Counted from the first letter of the stretch, positions 7,489 through 15,231 are shown. The stretch: 19,931 bases of DNA from Saccharofermentans sp. (GCA_024695565.1 JAILHX010000045.1:1-19931), one strand, 5' to 3'. Notes: a model not told the origin generated them from the letters alone. Numbers and translations: made by a program.

Positions 7489-7504
7489 GGGGTTAAATCG
7501 CTTC

Positions 7505-7558
7505 TTGTACACGGAAAATACCTTTTTGGAGGGCGGAAAAGGTAGAAAAAATGTACAA
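7505..7558. repeat. Nested stem-loop candidate
   Basis: Outer arms TTGTACA (7505-7511) and TGTACAA (7552-7558) are perfect reverse complements. They enclose TACCTTTT (7519-7526) and AAAAGGTA (7537-7544), also perfect. The result is a two-tier stem with internal loops of about 7 nt on each side and a GC-rich apical loop. It lies just after a terminator and before the box cluster. Confidence 0.6.
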
Positions 7559-7579
7559 CGGGTGTTGGCATCGATTGCT

Positions 7580-7694
7580 CGGGCAAATCTCGGGCAAAAA
7601 CAGGGGTCAAATTGCCCGAAAAAAAAGTAAATCCATGCCAACTTACTCTTTTTCGGGCAAAATCAGGCCGATATTTGCCAGAATTTTGCCCGAA
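7580..7694. repeat. Cluster of CGGGCAAA boxes forming alternative hairpins
   Basis: Five near-identical boxes lie in 115 bp. CGGGCAAA occurs at 7580 and 7591, TTGCCCGAA at 7612, TTCGGGCAAAAT at 7652-7663 and ATTTTGCCCGAA at 7683-7694. The last two are perfect 12-bp inverted repeats. The third and fourth also pair over about 18 bp (7612-7630 with 7643-7660, one bulge and one mismatch). The box at 7652 can therefore pair with either neighbour, giving mutually exclusive stems. Confidence 0.75.
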
Positions 7695-7819
7695 GCGGCT
7701 GACAAAGACGTTCGGCTTGGGAGCGAAAAGTCAACAAAACCCCCGGAAAACCCTGCGCACCATTGAGAGCGAACCCTCACACCAACCCTCATATTAATAA
7801 AACAATAAATTCCCGAATG

Positions 7820-7828
7820 TGATAAAAT
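7820..7828 (+). promoter_or_regulatory. Extended -10 promoter of the DUF4236 gene
   Basis: TGATAAAAT is an extended -10 (TG-n plus TAAAAT), 32 nt before the ATG. The same 12-mer TGTGATAAAATA occurs in the glmS promoter. No good -35 is visible, as is usual for extended -10 promoters. Confidence 0.5.
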
Positions 7829-7860
7829 AACTTTAACATTTTTATCCGGAGGGCTGTCAT

Positions 7861-8835
7861 ATGGGACTTAATTTCCGCAAATCAATTTCTTTGGGCAAGG
7901 GCTTGAGGATCAACTTAAGCAAATCGGGACCCAGCGTATCGTTCGGAAAGAGCGGATTCAGACAGTCCATTAACCTGAAGGGACAGGCCAGGACCACGGT
8001 CGGCATACCCGGAACAGGCGTTTACTACACAAAGACATCCAATGTTAAGAACGTTGTCGGCGGACTGACCGGCAAGGATACAAAGGGCAAGAAGGGCAAG
8101 GGCGACGCAGATGAAAAGAAAGCGGCAAAGGCAGCACCTGCAGCCAGGGCAAATAACGAGGAGCTCATCGCCCAGTCCCAGGCGCAGATCCAGGATTTTG
8201 CTGCAGGACTCGAAGCGCTCAAGTCTGTTCATAAGCAGTCAGACGGTTACATCGACTGGGAGACAGTCAAGAACGGTGCGGTATCAGGCGAGTTAAGAGA
8301 GCTCGTACCTTTCGCCGAGAGCGTCTTAAACGGCGACATCGATTCCTATTACAAGGTCATCGCAGAGGTGGGACCTTTCGACGATCTTCTCGAATACGGC
8401 AGCGGATTTGAGGTAGGCACGGACGATCCCCGGATGCTCGAAGTTGAGTTCCAGGTCAAGTCAGAAGATATCATTCCTACCCAGTATCCAGACATGAAGG
8501 CAAGCGGCGAGCTGGTCATGAAGGAGTTCTCGAAGTCAGCTTACTATGAGCTCGTTCAGGACTATGTATCGAGCACGATGCTCAGGGTCGCGAGGGATGC
8601 GTTCGCACTCCTGCCGATCCAGACGGTGATCATCCACGCCGTTGATAAGGTTTTGAATCCCGCTACGGGCAATGATGAGGAAGTCACGATCTGCTCGGTT
8701 AAGATCAAGAGAGATGCTCTGGCTACGCTGAACTTCGAGAGGATCGATCCTTCGGACTGCCTCGAGAGCTTCGAGAGCAATGTCAAGTTCAGGAAGACTG
8801 CGGGCTTTGCCCCGGTCGACAGGGTCCTGGCCTGA
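7861..8835 (+). CDS. DUF4236 domain-containing protein
   Basis: 324 residues, cytoplasmic, function unknown. The first 60 residues match the DUF4236 pattern: MGLNFRKSISLGKGLRINLS, then KSGPSVSFGKSG, then VGIPGTGVYYTKT. This short Gly/Ser-rich beta-type module is found at the N-terminus of many uncharacterised bacterial proteins. A Lys/Ala-rich linker (about 72-95) leads to a mixed alpha/beta domain of about 220 residues that I do not recognise. GGAGGG lies 8 nt before the ATG and fixes the start. A gap of 218 bp separates it from the c-di-GMP gene, so it is probably its own transcript. The stop codon TGA lies inside the first of three short tandem repeats. No intrinsic terminator is visible after it. 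Confidence 0.85.
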   Translation: MGLNFRKSISLGKGLRINLSKSGPSVSFGKSGFRQSINLKGQARTTVGIPGTGVYYTKTSNVKNVVGGLTGKDTKGKKGKGDADEKKAAKAAPAARANNEELIAQSQAQIQDFAAGLEALKSVHKQSDGYIDWETVKNGAVSGELRELVPFAESVLNGDIDSYYKVIAEVGPFDDLLEYGSGFEVGTDDPRMLEVEFQVKSEDIIPTQYPDMKASGELVMKEFSKSAYYELVQDYVSSTMLRVARDAFALLPIQTVIIHAVDKVLNPATGNDEEVTICSVKIKRDALATLNFERIDPSDCLESFESNVKFRKTAGFAPVDRVLA

Positions 8836-8904
8836 TTCATCCGGGCAGGCAGGGGTTCTTTGCCTGATTCATCCGGGGCGGCAGGTTCTGGCCTGATCGT
8901 CCGG
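8830..8904 (+). repeat. Three degenerate tandem repeats over the DUF4236 stop codon
   Basis: GCCTGATTCATCCGGG occurs at 8830-8845 and again at 8862-8877. A shortened copy GCCTGATCGTCCGG is at 8891-8904. Periods are 32 and 29 bp, and the intervening bases (GGCAGG..GTTCT) are also similar. The first copy includes the TGA stop of the DUF4236 gene. GCCTG/CAGGC could pair within the first copy. Confidence 0.8.
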
Positions 8905-8972
8905 AAAAAACAAATTGTATTGATAAACTGTAAACTTTCATACGGAAACCTGATAACAAAAACGTTCGCTTA

Positions 8973-9000
8973 TTGATTTAATAACAGTGCCGATTAAACT
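8973..9000 (+). promoter_or_regulatory. Possible promoter of the c-di-GMP protein gene
   Basis: TTGATT (8973-8978), 16 nt, TAAACT (8995-9000). Each hexamer is an imperfect match. It is the best-spaced candidate in the 218-bp gap 8836-9053. Confidence 0.3.
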
Positions 9001-9053
9001 AGTAACGTAGACGGTTTTTATGTGTGATACGCAACAGGCGCTGAGGGTCTTTT

Positions 9054-12000
9054 ATGGCTGATCGAAAAAGAATAGCTTTGCTGCTTGGACAGGCTGATGA
9101 GTACTATCAGGCTCAGTTTGTCGAGGGCTTCATGGGCAATGCGTTCGAGCACGATATCGATGTGGTCATCTTCGGCAGTTATCTCAAATATCAGAACAGC
9201 AGAGTAAGAGAGATCGGCGAGACGGCGATATTCTCGCTCGTTCCCTATGAGGATTTTGACGCGATCGCCGTTATGGCTGATACGCTGCAGTCACCGGGTC
9301 TTGCAGACAGTTTGGAGGAGATCATCCACGAGAGATGCCACTGTCCGGTCCTTTTCGTTGACAAGGAGAGCAAGTATTTCCCGTCCATATTCCCGAACCA
9401 CTATGACGATGCCAAGAGGATCGTGAACCACCTGATCGAGGATCATGGTTATACCGACATCGCTTATCTCACGGGCAAGGCGTGGCACAAGTATTCCAGA
9501 CAGAGACTCCAGGCGTTCATCGATGCGATGTCCGAGCACGGTCTTACAGTCGGGAAAGACAGGGTCTTTTACGGTGATTTCTGGTATACGAGCGGCGAGA
9601 ATCTCGGTGACAGGCTTCTCAAGAAGGGCGGCAAGCTCCCTCAGGCGATCGCATGTGCGAACGACTGCATGGCGATAGGTCTTGCGACGGCGCTTACCGA
9701 CGGCGGGCTGAAGATCCCTGAAGATATTGCTGTTGCGGGTTACGATTCGACGGAAGAGGGCAGGTATTCGCCCCAGCCGATCACTTCGATCAAGCTTCCT
9801 GCAAAGCCGATGGGCGAGCATGCGCTCGAGATGCTTTTCGATCTCATGAACGGAAGGAAGGCCAAGCCATTCGAGAAGTACGGCGAATTTGTCTGCGGAA
9901 GCTCCTGCGGATGCAAGAAGCAGATCAACGAGATCGATACCAAATATCGAAAAGTCTGGCCCACGGACACCTCTCATAACAGTGTATTCTCTTCATTCAA
10001 CCATTTGGATGAGGACCTCGTCATACAGAATGATTTCGACGGACTCATGAGGACCGTTTTCTCATATGTTTTCCAGGTAAGAGACTTCGAGAGCTTCAGC
10101 CTCTGTCTTAACGACAAGTGGCAGTCCAAGGCAAAGCTCATGGCAGGTTCTATTGAAGATTCGAGACTTAATGCGGATAAGCTGTCTGATACGGACAGGT
10201 ATTTTGCGAGGAAGATGATGCACGTCATCGCGTGCCGTCCGGAGAATCTCAACTGCGACAGAGTCAGCGACGATGTCTTCTTCGACAGGGAGATCCTGAT
10301 CCCTAGACTTGAGATGGAGCGCGAGAAGCCGGAGGCATTCTTCTTCACGCCAATGCATTTCGAGGACTCGGTATTCGGATATGCCGTATTGTCATTTACG
10401 ACACCCAAATCCTACAAGAAGTCATACCGCTTCTGGCTCCACAGCGTAATGAGAGGAATCGAGAACTTCAGAAGATATGATGAGCTCATGGCGATCAACA
10501 AGAAGCTCGAAGCAAGTCTTGTCAGAGATCCGCTCACGGGTATCTATAACTACAACGGATTCATGAAGCAGATCGAAGACATAGTCGTCATGAAGCCTCT
10601 TAAGGAAGGCGAGAAGGTCGGCGCACTTGCGATCGACATCAAGAATCTGTCGAAGATCAATAACGACGACGGCCGTATCGCCGGCGACAACGCCATTATC
10701 AATGTCGGCCGTTTCTTAGACGACACGTTCCCCAAGGGTCAGGTATTCTGCATGGGCAACGGCGAGATGGTTGCCGTTGAGACCATAGCCGTCGAAGACG
10801 TCGAGGATATCGATGATATATTGGAAGAGCGCGTAAGAGAGCTCAACGAAAAGATCAGTGAATATAACGATTCGCTCGATCCGAAGGCCAGGAAGGTCCA
10901 GATCTACTACGGAACGGCTGCAGGGCATCCAAGAACGACAGACGATTACGAATCGCTCGTAAATGTTGCCCTGTCGCGCAAGAACAGCCAGAAGATCAAT
11001 CTGCAGAGACTTGACGCGGATAATCTTAACGAAGACGAGATCAAGGAAGCGAGGATCGTTAACCGCATTCTTGATGAGAACAGGATCAATTACCACTTCC
11101 AGCCGATCATAGATGCGCACACAGGCGAGATCTTTGCTTATGAGGCATTGATGAGAGCCGACACGAATCCGTATATCCAGCCGCTTATCGTCATCAAGTA
11201 TGCCGAGATCTTCGGCAGGCTCTATGACGTTGAGTACGCTACGTTCAGCAACGTCATAAGATTTGTCGAGGAGCATTCTGATGCGTTTAAGGCGGATGCG
11301 AAAATCTTCATCAACTCCATCCCGGGCCAGCGTCTTCAGAAGGATGACCTGTCCAAGATCTATGATATGACCAAGACTGCCGATGGCAAGCTCGTAGTTG
11401 AGTTTACCGAGCAGTCCGAGATCGATGATACAATGCTGAATGACATGAAGAAAGAGTATCAGAGCCTCGGATTCGAGACCGCCGTAGACGATTACGGAAC
11501 AGGTTATTCCAACGTCAGCAATCTTCTCCGCTACATGCCGAACTACGTCAAGATCGACAGAGCGCTTCTTGCGAACATTCAGGATTCGCCGCAGAAGCAG
11601 CACTTCGTAAAGGACATCATCGAATTCTCACACGATAACGACATCATGGCATTGGCAGAAGGCGTCGAGACAGCAGAAGAGATGGCTACTGTCATCCGTC
11701 TGGGTGTTGACCTCATTCAGGGCTATTACACATCAAGACCTTCGGAGATCATCCGCAAGGAGATCGACCCTGATATCAAGGCTGAGATCCTAAGACACGC
11801 CAAGACCCGTGCCGAAGAAGGCATGCGCAAGGAGTATCTGGCAGGAAGAGAAGCAAGAGTCTCGCTCGCAGCCCTTGCAAAGGAAGGATTCAACACGATC
11901 ATCATCTCTTCCGGCGAAGTCACTCACAGAGACATCGTCATATCGGGTGTCCCCGGTGACGAACCGCAGATCAGCGTTGAGATCCAGAGCGGATACAAGG

Positions 12001-12917
12001 GCAGGATCCTCTTTGAGAACTGTTCTTTCACAGGCAGGAAGCGCGAAGCTGCGATCAATATCGACAAGGACTGTGACGTAACGGTCAGCTTAAGCGGCGA
12101 GAACAGGATGCTCGAAGGCGGAATCAAGCTGGCATCCACATCGAACCTCATGTTCGAAGGTGACGGCAATCTGTCCGTTAACGTATCGAATGCCGAAGCA
12201 TTCGGTATCGGTAATGATATGGATTCCTATCACGGAGACATAGTTTTCGATCAGGACGGACTTATCGAGATCACAGTCAACGCGGCAAAGGGCGTTGCTA
12301 TCGGAAGCGGACTGGGCGGACATGTCACCATCAGGAGAGGTGCATACAGATTAAAGCTCCTGGGCCAGATGGGCGTCGGTATCGGTTCGATCTCAGGAGA
12401 TATCGAACCGCTCATCAGCAACTGTTCGCTTGTGATCAACAGCGTTGCGCTGTCCGGAATAGGCATCGGTTCCATGACCGGCAGAAGCGACATCATGGTC
12501 GAGCACTCATCCGTAAACATGGATTTCCTCGGAAATGAAGTTGTCCTCATCGGCTCGAAGAGAAGTGACAAACTGCAGATCAGCATTTACAGTGTGGGAT
12601 TTACGATGAAGGCCAGAGCCCATGATATTACGGGTATCGGTTCCGAATCCGCTTCACCTACCATTATCAACATCGATTACATCTCATTGAGGGTCGATCT
12701 CGAAGGCAAGACTGCAGGTATCTTCAGAGGCATGGACAAGACCGTCAAGGTCAGGATATCCAATTCCCAAACCACGGGCAGCATCGTAACTTCGCTTGAT
12801 GTTCCGAAGCGTGCCGGAGAGATGGATTTTAACGCAACAGGTACTTCCCTTAATGTCACCATTAACGGAGAGAATCTGAACAGGGATTATATAAATCCTG
12901 ATTCCTCTTCTATTTAA
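9054..12917 (+). CDS. c-di-GMP phosphodiesterase: LacI-like sensor, degenerate GGDEF, EAL, C-terminal beta-solenoid
   Basis: 1287-residue protein without signal peptide or membrane helix. Residues 1-275 are a periplasmic-binding-protein/LacI-type sensor fold lacking the DNA-binding helix-turn-helix (DHGYTDIAYLTG; QAIACANDCMAIGLA; DIAVAGYDSTEEG). A cysteine cluster CGSSCGCKK (Cys281, 285, 287) follows. Residues 290-480 are an unassigned, possibly GAF-like linker. The GGDEF domain (about 488-640) begins RDPLTGIYN but reads GNGEM (568-572) at the active site, so it is unlikely to make c-di-GMP. The EAL domain (about 680-925) is complete: E697AL, FINSIP, EFTE, D812D813YGTGYS, KIDR, E869GVE, Q889GYY. 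It should hydrolyse c-di-GMP. Residues about 946-1260 are a beta-rich solenoid with IGS/IGN turns near 1052, 1083, 1110, 1138, 1166 and 1195. GAGGG before the ATG supports the start. The ligand of the sensor is unknown. Confidence 0.92.
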   Translation: MADRKRIALLLGQADEYYQAQFVEGFMGNAFEHDIDVVIFGSYLKYQNSRVREIGETAIFSLVPYEDFDAIAVMADTLQSPGLADSLEEIIHERCHCPVLFVDKESKYFPSIFPNHYDDAKRIVNHLIEDHGYTDIAYLTGKAWHKYSRQRLQAFIDAMSEHGLTVGKDRVFYGDFWYTSGENLGDRLLKKGGKLPQAIACANDCMAIGLATALTDGGLKIPEDIAVAGYDSTEEGRYSPQPITSIKLPAKPMGEHALEMLFDLMNGRKAKPFEKYGEFVCGSSCGCKKQINEIDTKYRKVWPTDTSHNSVFSSFNHLDEDLVIQNDFDGLMRTVFSYVFQVRDFESFSLCLNDKWQSKAKLMAGSIEDSRLNADKLSDTDRYFARKMMHVIACRPENLNCDRVSDDVFFDREILIPRLEMEREKPEAFFFTPMHFEDSVFGYAVLSFTTPKSYKKSYRFWLHSVMRGIENFRRYDELMAINKKLEASLVRDPLTGIYNYNGFMKQIEDIVVMKPLKEGEKVGALAIDIKNLSKINNDDGRIAGDNAIINVGRFLDDTFPKGQVFCMGNGEMVAVETIAVEDVEDIDDILEERVRELNEKISEYNDSLDPKARKVQIYYGTAAGHPRTTDDYESLVNVALSRKNSQKINLQRLDADNLNEDEIKEARIVNRILDENRINYHFQPIIDAHTGEIFAYEALMRADTNPYIQPLIVIKYAEIFGRLYDVEYATFSNVIRFVEEHSDAFKADAKIFINSIPGQRLQKDDLSKIYDMTKTADGKLVVEFTEQSEIDDTMLNDMKKEYQSLGFETAVDDYGTGYSNVSNLLRYMPNYVKIDRALLANIQDSPQKQHFVKDIIEFSHDNDIMALAEGVETAEEMATVIRLGVDLIQGYYTSRPSEIIRKEIDPDIKAEILRHAKTRAEEGMRKEYLAGREARVSLAALAKEGFNTIIISSGEVTHRDIVISGVPGDEPQISVEIQSGYKGRILFENCSFTGRKREAAINIDKDCDVTVSLSGENRMLEGGIKLASTSNLMFEGDGNLSVNVSNAEAFGIGNDMDSYHGDIVFDQDGLIEITVNAAKGVAIGSGLGGHVTIRRGAYRLKLLGQMGVGIGSISGDIEPLISNCSLVINSVALSGIGIGSMTGRSDIMVEHSSVNMDFLGNEVVLIGSKRSDKLQISIYSVGFTMKARAHDITGIGSESASPTIINIDYISLRVDLEGKTAGIFRGMDKTVKVRISNSQTTGSIVTSLDVPKRAGEMDFNATGTSLNVTINGENLNRDYINPDSSSI

Positions 12918-12929
12918 GACCAGTACAGA

Positions 12930-13694
12930 TTACTTAAGATCGAGATAGATCGGGCAGTGGTCTGATCCCATTATGTCTGACAGCATGTTGGATTCTTTTA
13001 CGCGCGGATTTATGCCGTCTGTCGTGAAGAAATAATCGATCCTCCAGCCTACGTTGCGCTCTCTGGCAAAAGTCTTGTAAGACCACCAGGTGTATTTCTC
13101 AGTATCGTCGGGATGAAGCATTCTGAACGTGTCCGTAAGGCCGCGCTCGATGAACTTATCCATATAAGCCCGCTCTTCGGGAAGGAAGCCCGAGATCTTG
13201 GCATTTGCCTTCGGATTGGACAGGTCGATCTCTTTGTGTGCGGTATTGACGTCTCCGCAGCAGATGACCTCCTTACCTTTGGCCTTCAGCTCGTCGACCT
13301 GGTCAAGGAAGCAGTCGTAGAATCTTAACTTGAACTTGACGTAATCGTCACCTCTGCCGCCGTTGGGAAAGTAGATATTGAACAGGACAAAGTCGCCGAA
13401 GTCAGCCTTGATGACGCGTCCTTCGTGGTCGAATTCTTCTACGCCGAAGCCGAAGTCAACGCTTACGGGGTCGATCTTCGAATAGAGCGCAGTGCCGGAA
13501 TAGCCCTTCCTCTCTGCTGAATAGAACCAGCTCTTATAGCCCGGGATATCGGTGATCTCAGGTCCTAACTGCTCTCTTAACGCCTTGATCTCCTGAATTC
13601 CGATGATGTCCGCGTTTATTGCTTCGAGGCTCTCGGTAAAGCCCTTGGTTGCCACGGCTCTGATACCGTTTACATTCCAGCTTGCTATTCTCAT
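12930..13694 (-). CDS. xth: Exodeoxyribonuclease III (Xth/ExoA family AP endonuclease)
   Basis: Base-excision repair enzyme that cuts DNA at abasic sites and removes nucleotides from 3' ends. 254 residues, normal for the family. Motifs of the Mg-dependent endonuclease/exonuclease/phosphatase fold are all present: MRIASWNVNGIRA at the start (metal-binding Asn), IIGIQEIK (catalytic Glu), NIYFPNGG, CCGDVNTAH (Asp/Asn), WRIDYFF and MGSDHCPIYLDL (Asp-His pair). The ATG at 13694 is preferred over one 12 nt upstream because GGAG lies 6 nt before it and the product then begins exactly with the conserved MRIASWN. It is divergent from the asparaginase gene with overlapping -10 boxes. It is convergent with the c-di-GMP gene, with 12 bp between stop codons and no terminator between them. 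Confidence 0.96.
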   Translation of the reverse strand: MRIASWNVNGIRAVATKGFTESLEAINADIIGIQEIKALREQLGPEITDIPGYKSWFYSAERKGYSGTALYSKIDPVSVDFGFGVEEFDHEGRVIKADFGDFVLFNIYFPNGGRGDDYVKFKLRFYDCFLDQVDELKAKGKEVICCGDVNTAHKEIDLSNPKANAKISGFLPEERAYMDKFIERGLTDTFRMLHPDDTEKYTWWSYKTFARERNVGWRIDYFFTTDGINPRVKESNMLSDIMGSDHCPIYLDLK

Positions 13695-13708
13695 AAAATA
13701 CTCCATGA

Positions 13709-13716
13709 ATTATAAT
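13709..13716. promoter_or_regulatory. Shared palindromic -10 region for divergent xth and asparaginase genes
   Basis: ATTATAAT reads TATAAT on both strands (13711-13716 plus; 13714-13709 minus). The plus-strand start site would be near 13723, giving a 40-nt leader. The minus-strand site would be near 13702, just in front of the xth ribosome-binding site. Neither side has a good -35, so use in both directions is uncertain. Confidence 0.4.
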
Positions 13717-13762
13717 TGCTATGGATAATTTTACTCTAATTAAGCTTTGGAAGGAAACGGAT

Positions 13763-14602
13763 ATGCGAATATTAGGCGCGATGCTCGGAGGCACGATCTC
13801 ATCTTATTGTGTATCAGGAACCATTAAACTCGGTAAACCGTCTTTTGTCCGTGAGTTCCTTCTCGAAAACTTTCCGTTCAACGAATTCATAATCCCTGAG
13901 TTTGATACATATTCTTCGGAGAATGCCACACCCGAGTCCTACCGTGACGCGTTGAAGAAGATAATCGACGAGACGAAGAAGTCCAAATACGACGGCGTTC
14001 TAATCACGCACGGAACTGACACATGTGCTTTTTTCGCGCAGCTCGCAGCAAGGGTCTTATCAGGACTTGATATTCCTTACGTCATAACGGGCGCAATGCA
14101 TGCTCCGGACATCGATCCGAAGGAAGCTTCGGGGAACCTCATGTATGCGGTACAGTGCCTCGAGGAAGGCAGGACCGGCGTCGTGTTCAGGGATGATGAG
14201 GGCGAGCAGCAGCTCTATCAGGCACACCTCATAATGTCGCCTGATATCTACGGAATATACAGCGAATATAAGGACGGATCTTCTTTCCATCCGAAGGAAT
14301 ATCCTGACTTCTTTAAGAAGAAGCTTCCCAAGATACTGGTAATTCCTGCGGTTCCCGGAAGCATAGTTACGGACGGGGATTTTGACAGAGTTCTGATCAG
14401 CTGCAATCACTCGGGCACGGCTTCTGTTGATCTCGTTCCGCTGGTTGAACGCTGGACAGCTGAGGGCAGGGAATGCTATATGGCTCCGGTCCCGAGGAAG
14501 GGCGCCGTTTATGAGAGCCGCAAGAAGCTTAAGGAAGCCGGTGCCGTTGAACTTACGGGAATGCCGCTTGAAGGCGCCTGGGCGGAGGTGATCCTCAGAT
14601 GA
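13763..14602 (+). CDS. Asparaginase-family amidohydrolase
   Basis: Member of the L-asparaginase/glutaminase fold (Asn to Asp plus ammonia in characterised members). Both catalytic threonine motifs are present: LGGTISS with Thr11 and ITHGTDT with Thr85-Asp86. The GAMHAPD stretch corresponds to the family's TGAMRP block. 279 residues is short for bacterial asparaginases (about 320-350). The C-terminal domain appears reduced, so the true substrate may differ from asparagine. The ATG at 13763 is chosen over one at 13721 because AAGGAAA lies just upstream and the protein then starts with the usual RILGAMLGGT strand. It overlaps the next gene by 4 nt (ATGA), so it opens a run of six genes that continues into the ACP/ketosynthase genes. 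Amide hydrolysis linked to that pathway is possible but unproven. Confidence 0.85.
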   Translation: MRILGAMLGGTISSYCVSGTIKLGKPSFVREFLLENFPFNEFIIPEFDTYSSENATPESYRDALKKIIDETKKSKYDGVLITHGTDTCAFFAQLAARVLSGLDIPYVITGAMHAPDIDPKEASGNLMYAVQCLEEGRTGVVFRDDEGEQQLYQAHLIMSPDIYGIYSEYKDGSSFHPKEYPDFFKKKLPKILVIPAVPGSIVTDGDFDRVLISCNHSGTASVDLVPLVERWTAEGRECYMAPVPRKGAVYESRKKLKEAGAVELTGMPLEGAWAEVILR

Positions 14603-15231
14603 GTCTGCCTCCAAAGATAATCGACAGTTCAGGCGCAGAATCGTTCGGCGGCAGCCAGATGTGGCTGCCCGATCCGATGCTCCTTAACAGCGGATGCGGA
14701 ATAATCGCAGGCCTTGACTGCATCATGCGCCTCAAGGGTGAAGAGAGCATGACCAGAGATCAGTATTTCGAGAGATTTTTCGATGCCAAAGACTACATAA
14801 GACCCATCACGGTCGGTAAGAACCGCGAGAGCAGGAAGCTCTTCGGCAAAGAGTTCTTAGGGAGCTTCGGCGTCAGCGCGGGCAGGTTCAGGAAGGGCGT
14901 CAAAAAGCTTGCGGTAAAAGAAGGCCTCAAGGTCAGGGTAAAGCCCTTCAGATTCAGATGGTGGACCAAGATCCCGAAGTATCTGGAGTCGGGCGACCCG
15001 CTCGTAATGCTCATCACGGCCCCGTTCAACAACGTTGCGGTCGAGACGCCTTCGGGACATAAGACCATGTGCGGTTTCCACTGGGTCACGATAACCGGGA
15101 TGGAGGATGATACGCTCTGGGTATCATCATGGGGATGGAAATGCAAGATGTCTGTAAAAGAACTCAGGCAGTTCAACGTCATACTGCACTTTTATTCCAT
15201 ATCGTTGGAAAAACAGAGCAACATAGTGTAA
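14599..15231 (+). CDS. Papain-fold (C39-like) cysteine peptidase or acyltransferase
   Basis: 210 residues, no signal peptide or membrane helix. The pattern is that of a small papain-like or C39-like enzyme. Gln20 (oxyanion-hole position) and Cys33 in LLNSGCGIIAGLD form the nucleophile region. His161 lies in CGFHWVTITG. A following DTLWVSSWGWK strand is where the third catalytic residue should sit, but it has Ser rather than the usual Asp or Asn. Its start codon overlaps the asparaginase stop (ATGA), and the ACP gene begins 46 bp downstream. C39-like domains usually cut Gly-Gly leader peptides, but no precursor peptide or ABC transporter is near. The BtrH type of cysteine enzyme transfers acyl groups from carrier proteins, and a place beside an ACP fits such a role better. 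That role is inference; the fold call is moderate. Confidence 0.65.
   Translation: MSLPPKIIDSSGAESFGGSQMWLPDPMLLNSGCGIIAGLDCIMRLKGEESMTRDQYFERFFDAKDYIRPITVGKNRESRKLFGKEFLGSFGVSAGRFRKGVKKLAVKEGLKVRVKPFRFRWWTKIPKYLESGDPLVMLITAPFNNVAVETPSGHKTMCGFHWVTITGMEDDTLWVSSWGWKCKMSVKELRQFNVILHFYSISLEKQSNIV

Larger units (their letters stand above)
7423..7860. other. 438-bp gene-free region rich in dyad symmetry
   Basis: Holds, in order, the sufCB terminator (7455-7488), a nested stem candidate (7505-7558), a cluster of CGGGCAAA-type boxes in both orientations (7580-7694), and the DUF4236 promoter and ribosome-binding site. Short open frames here have no ribosome-binding site or protein-like composition, so I do not call them. 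Confidence 0.7.

Noticed and set aside
7424..7797. Small plus-strand proteins in the gap after sufB
   Set aside because: No ribosome-binding sites; the frames run through the terminator and inverted repeats.
13721..13762. Upstream ATG for the asparaginase gene
   Set aside because: It adds 14 residues unlike the family and lacks a Shine-Dalgarno, whereas 13763 has one.
14793..15182. Minus-strand frame inside the papain-like gene
   Set aside because: It is antisense to a gene with coupled start, catalytic motifs and operon position.
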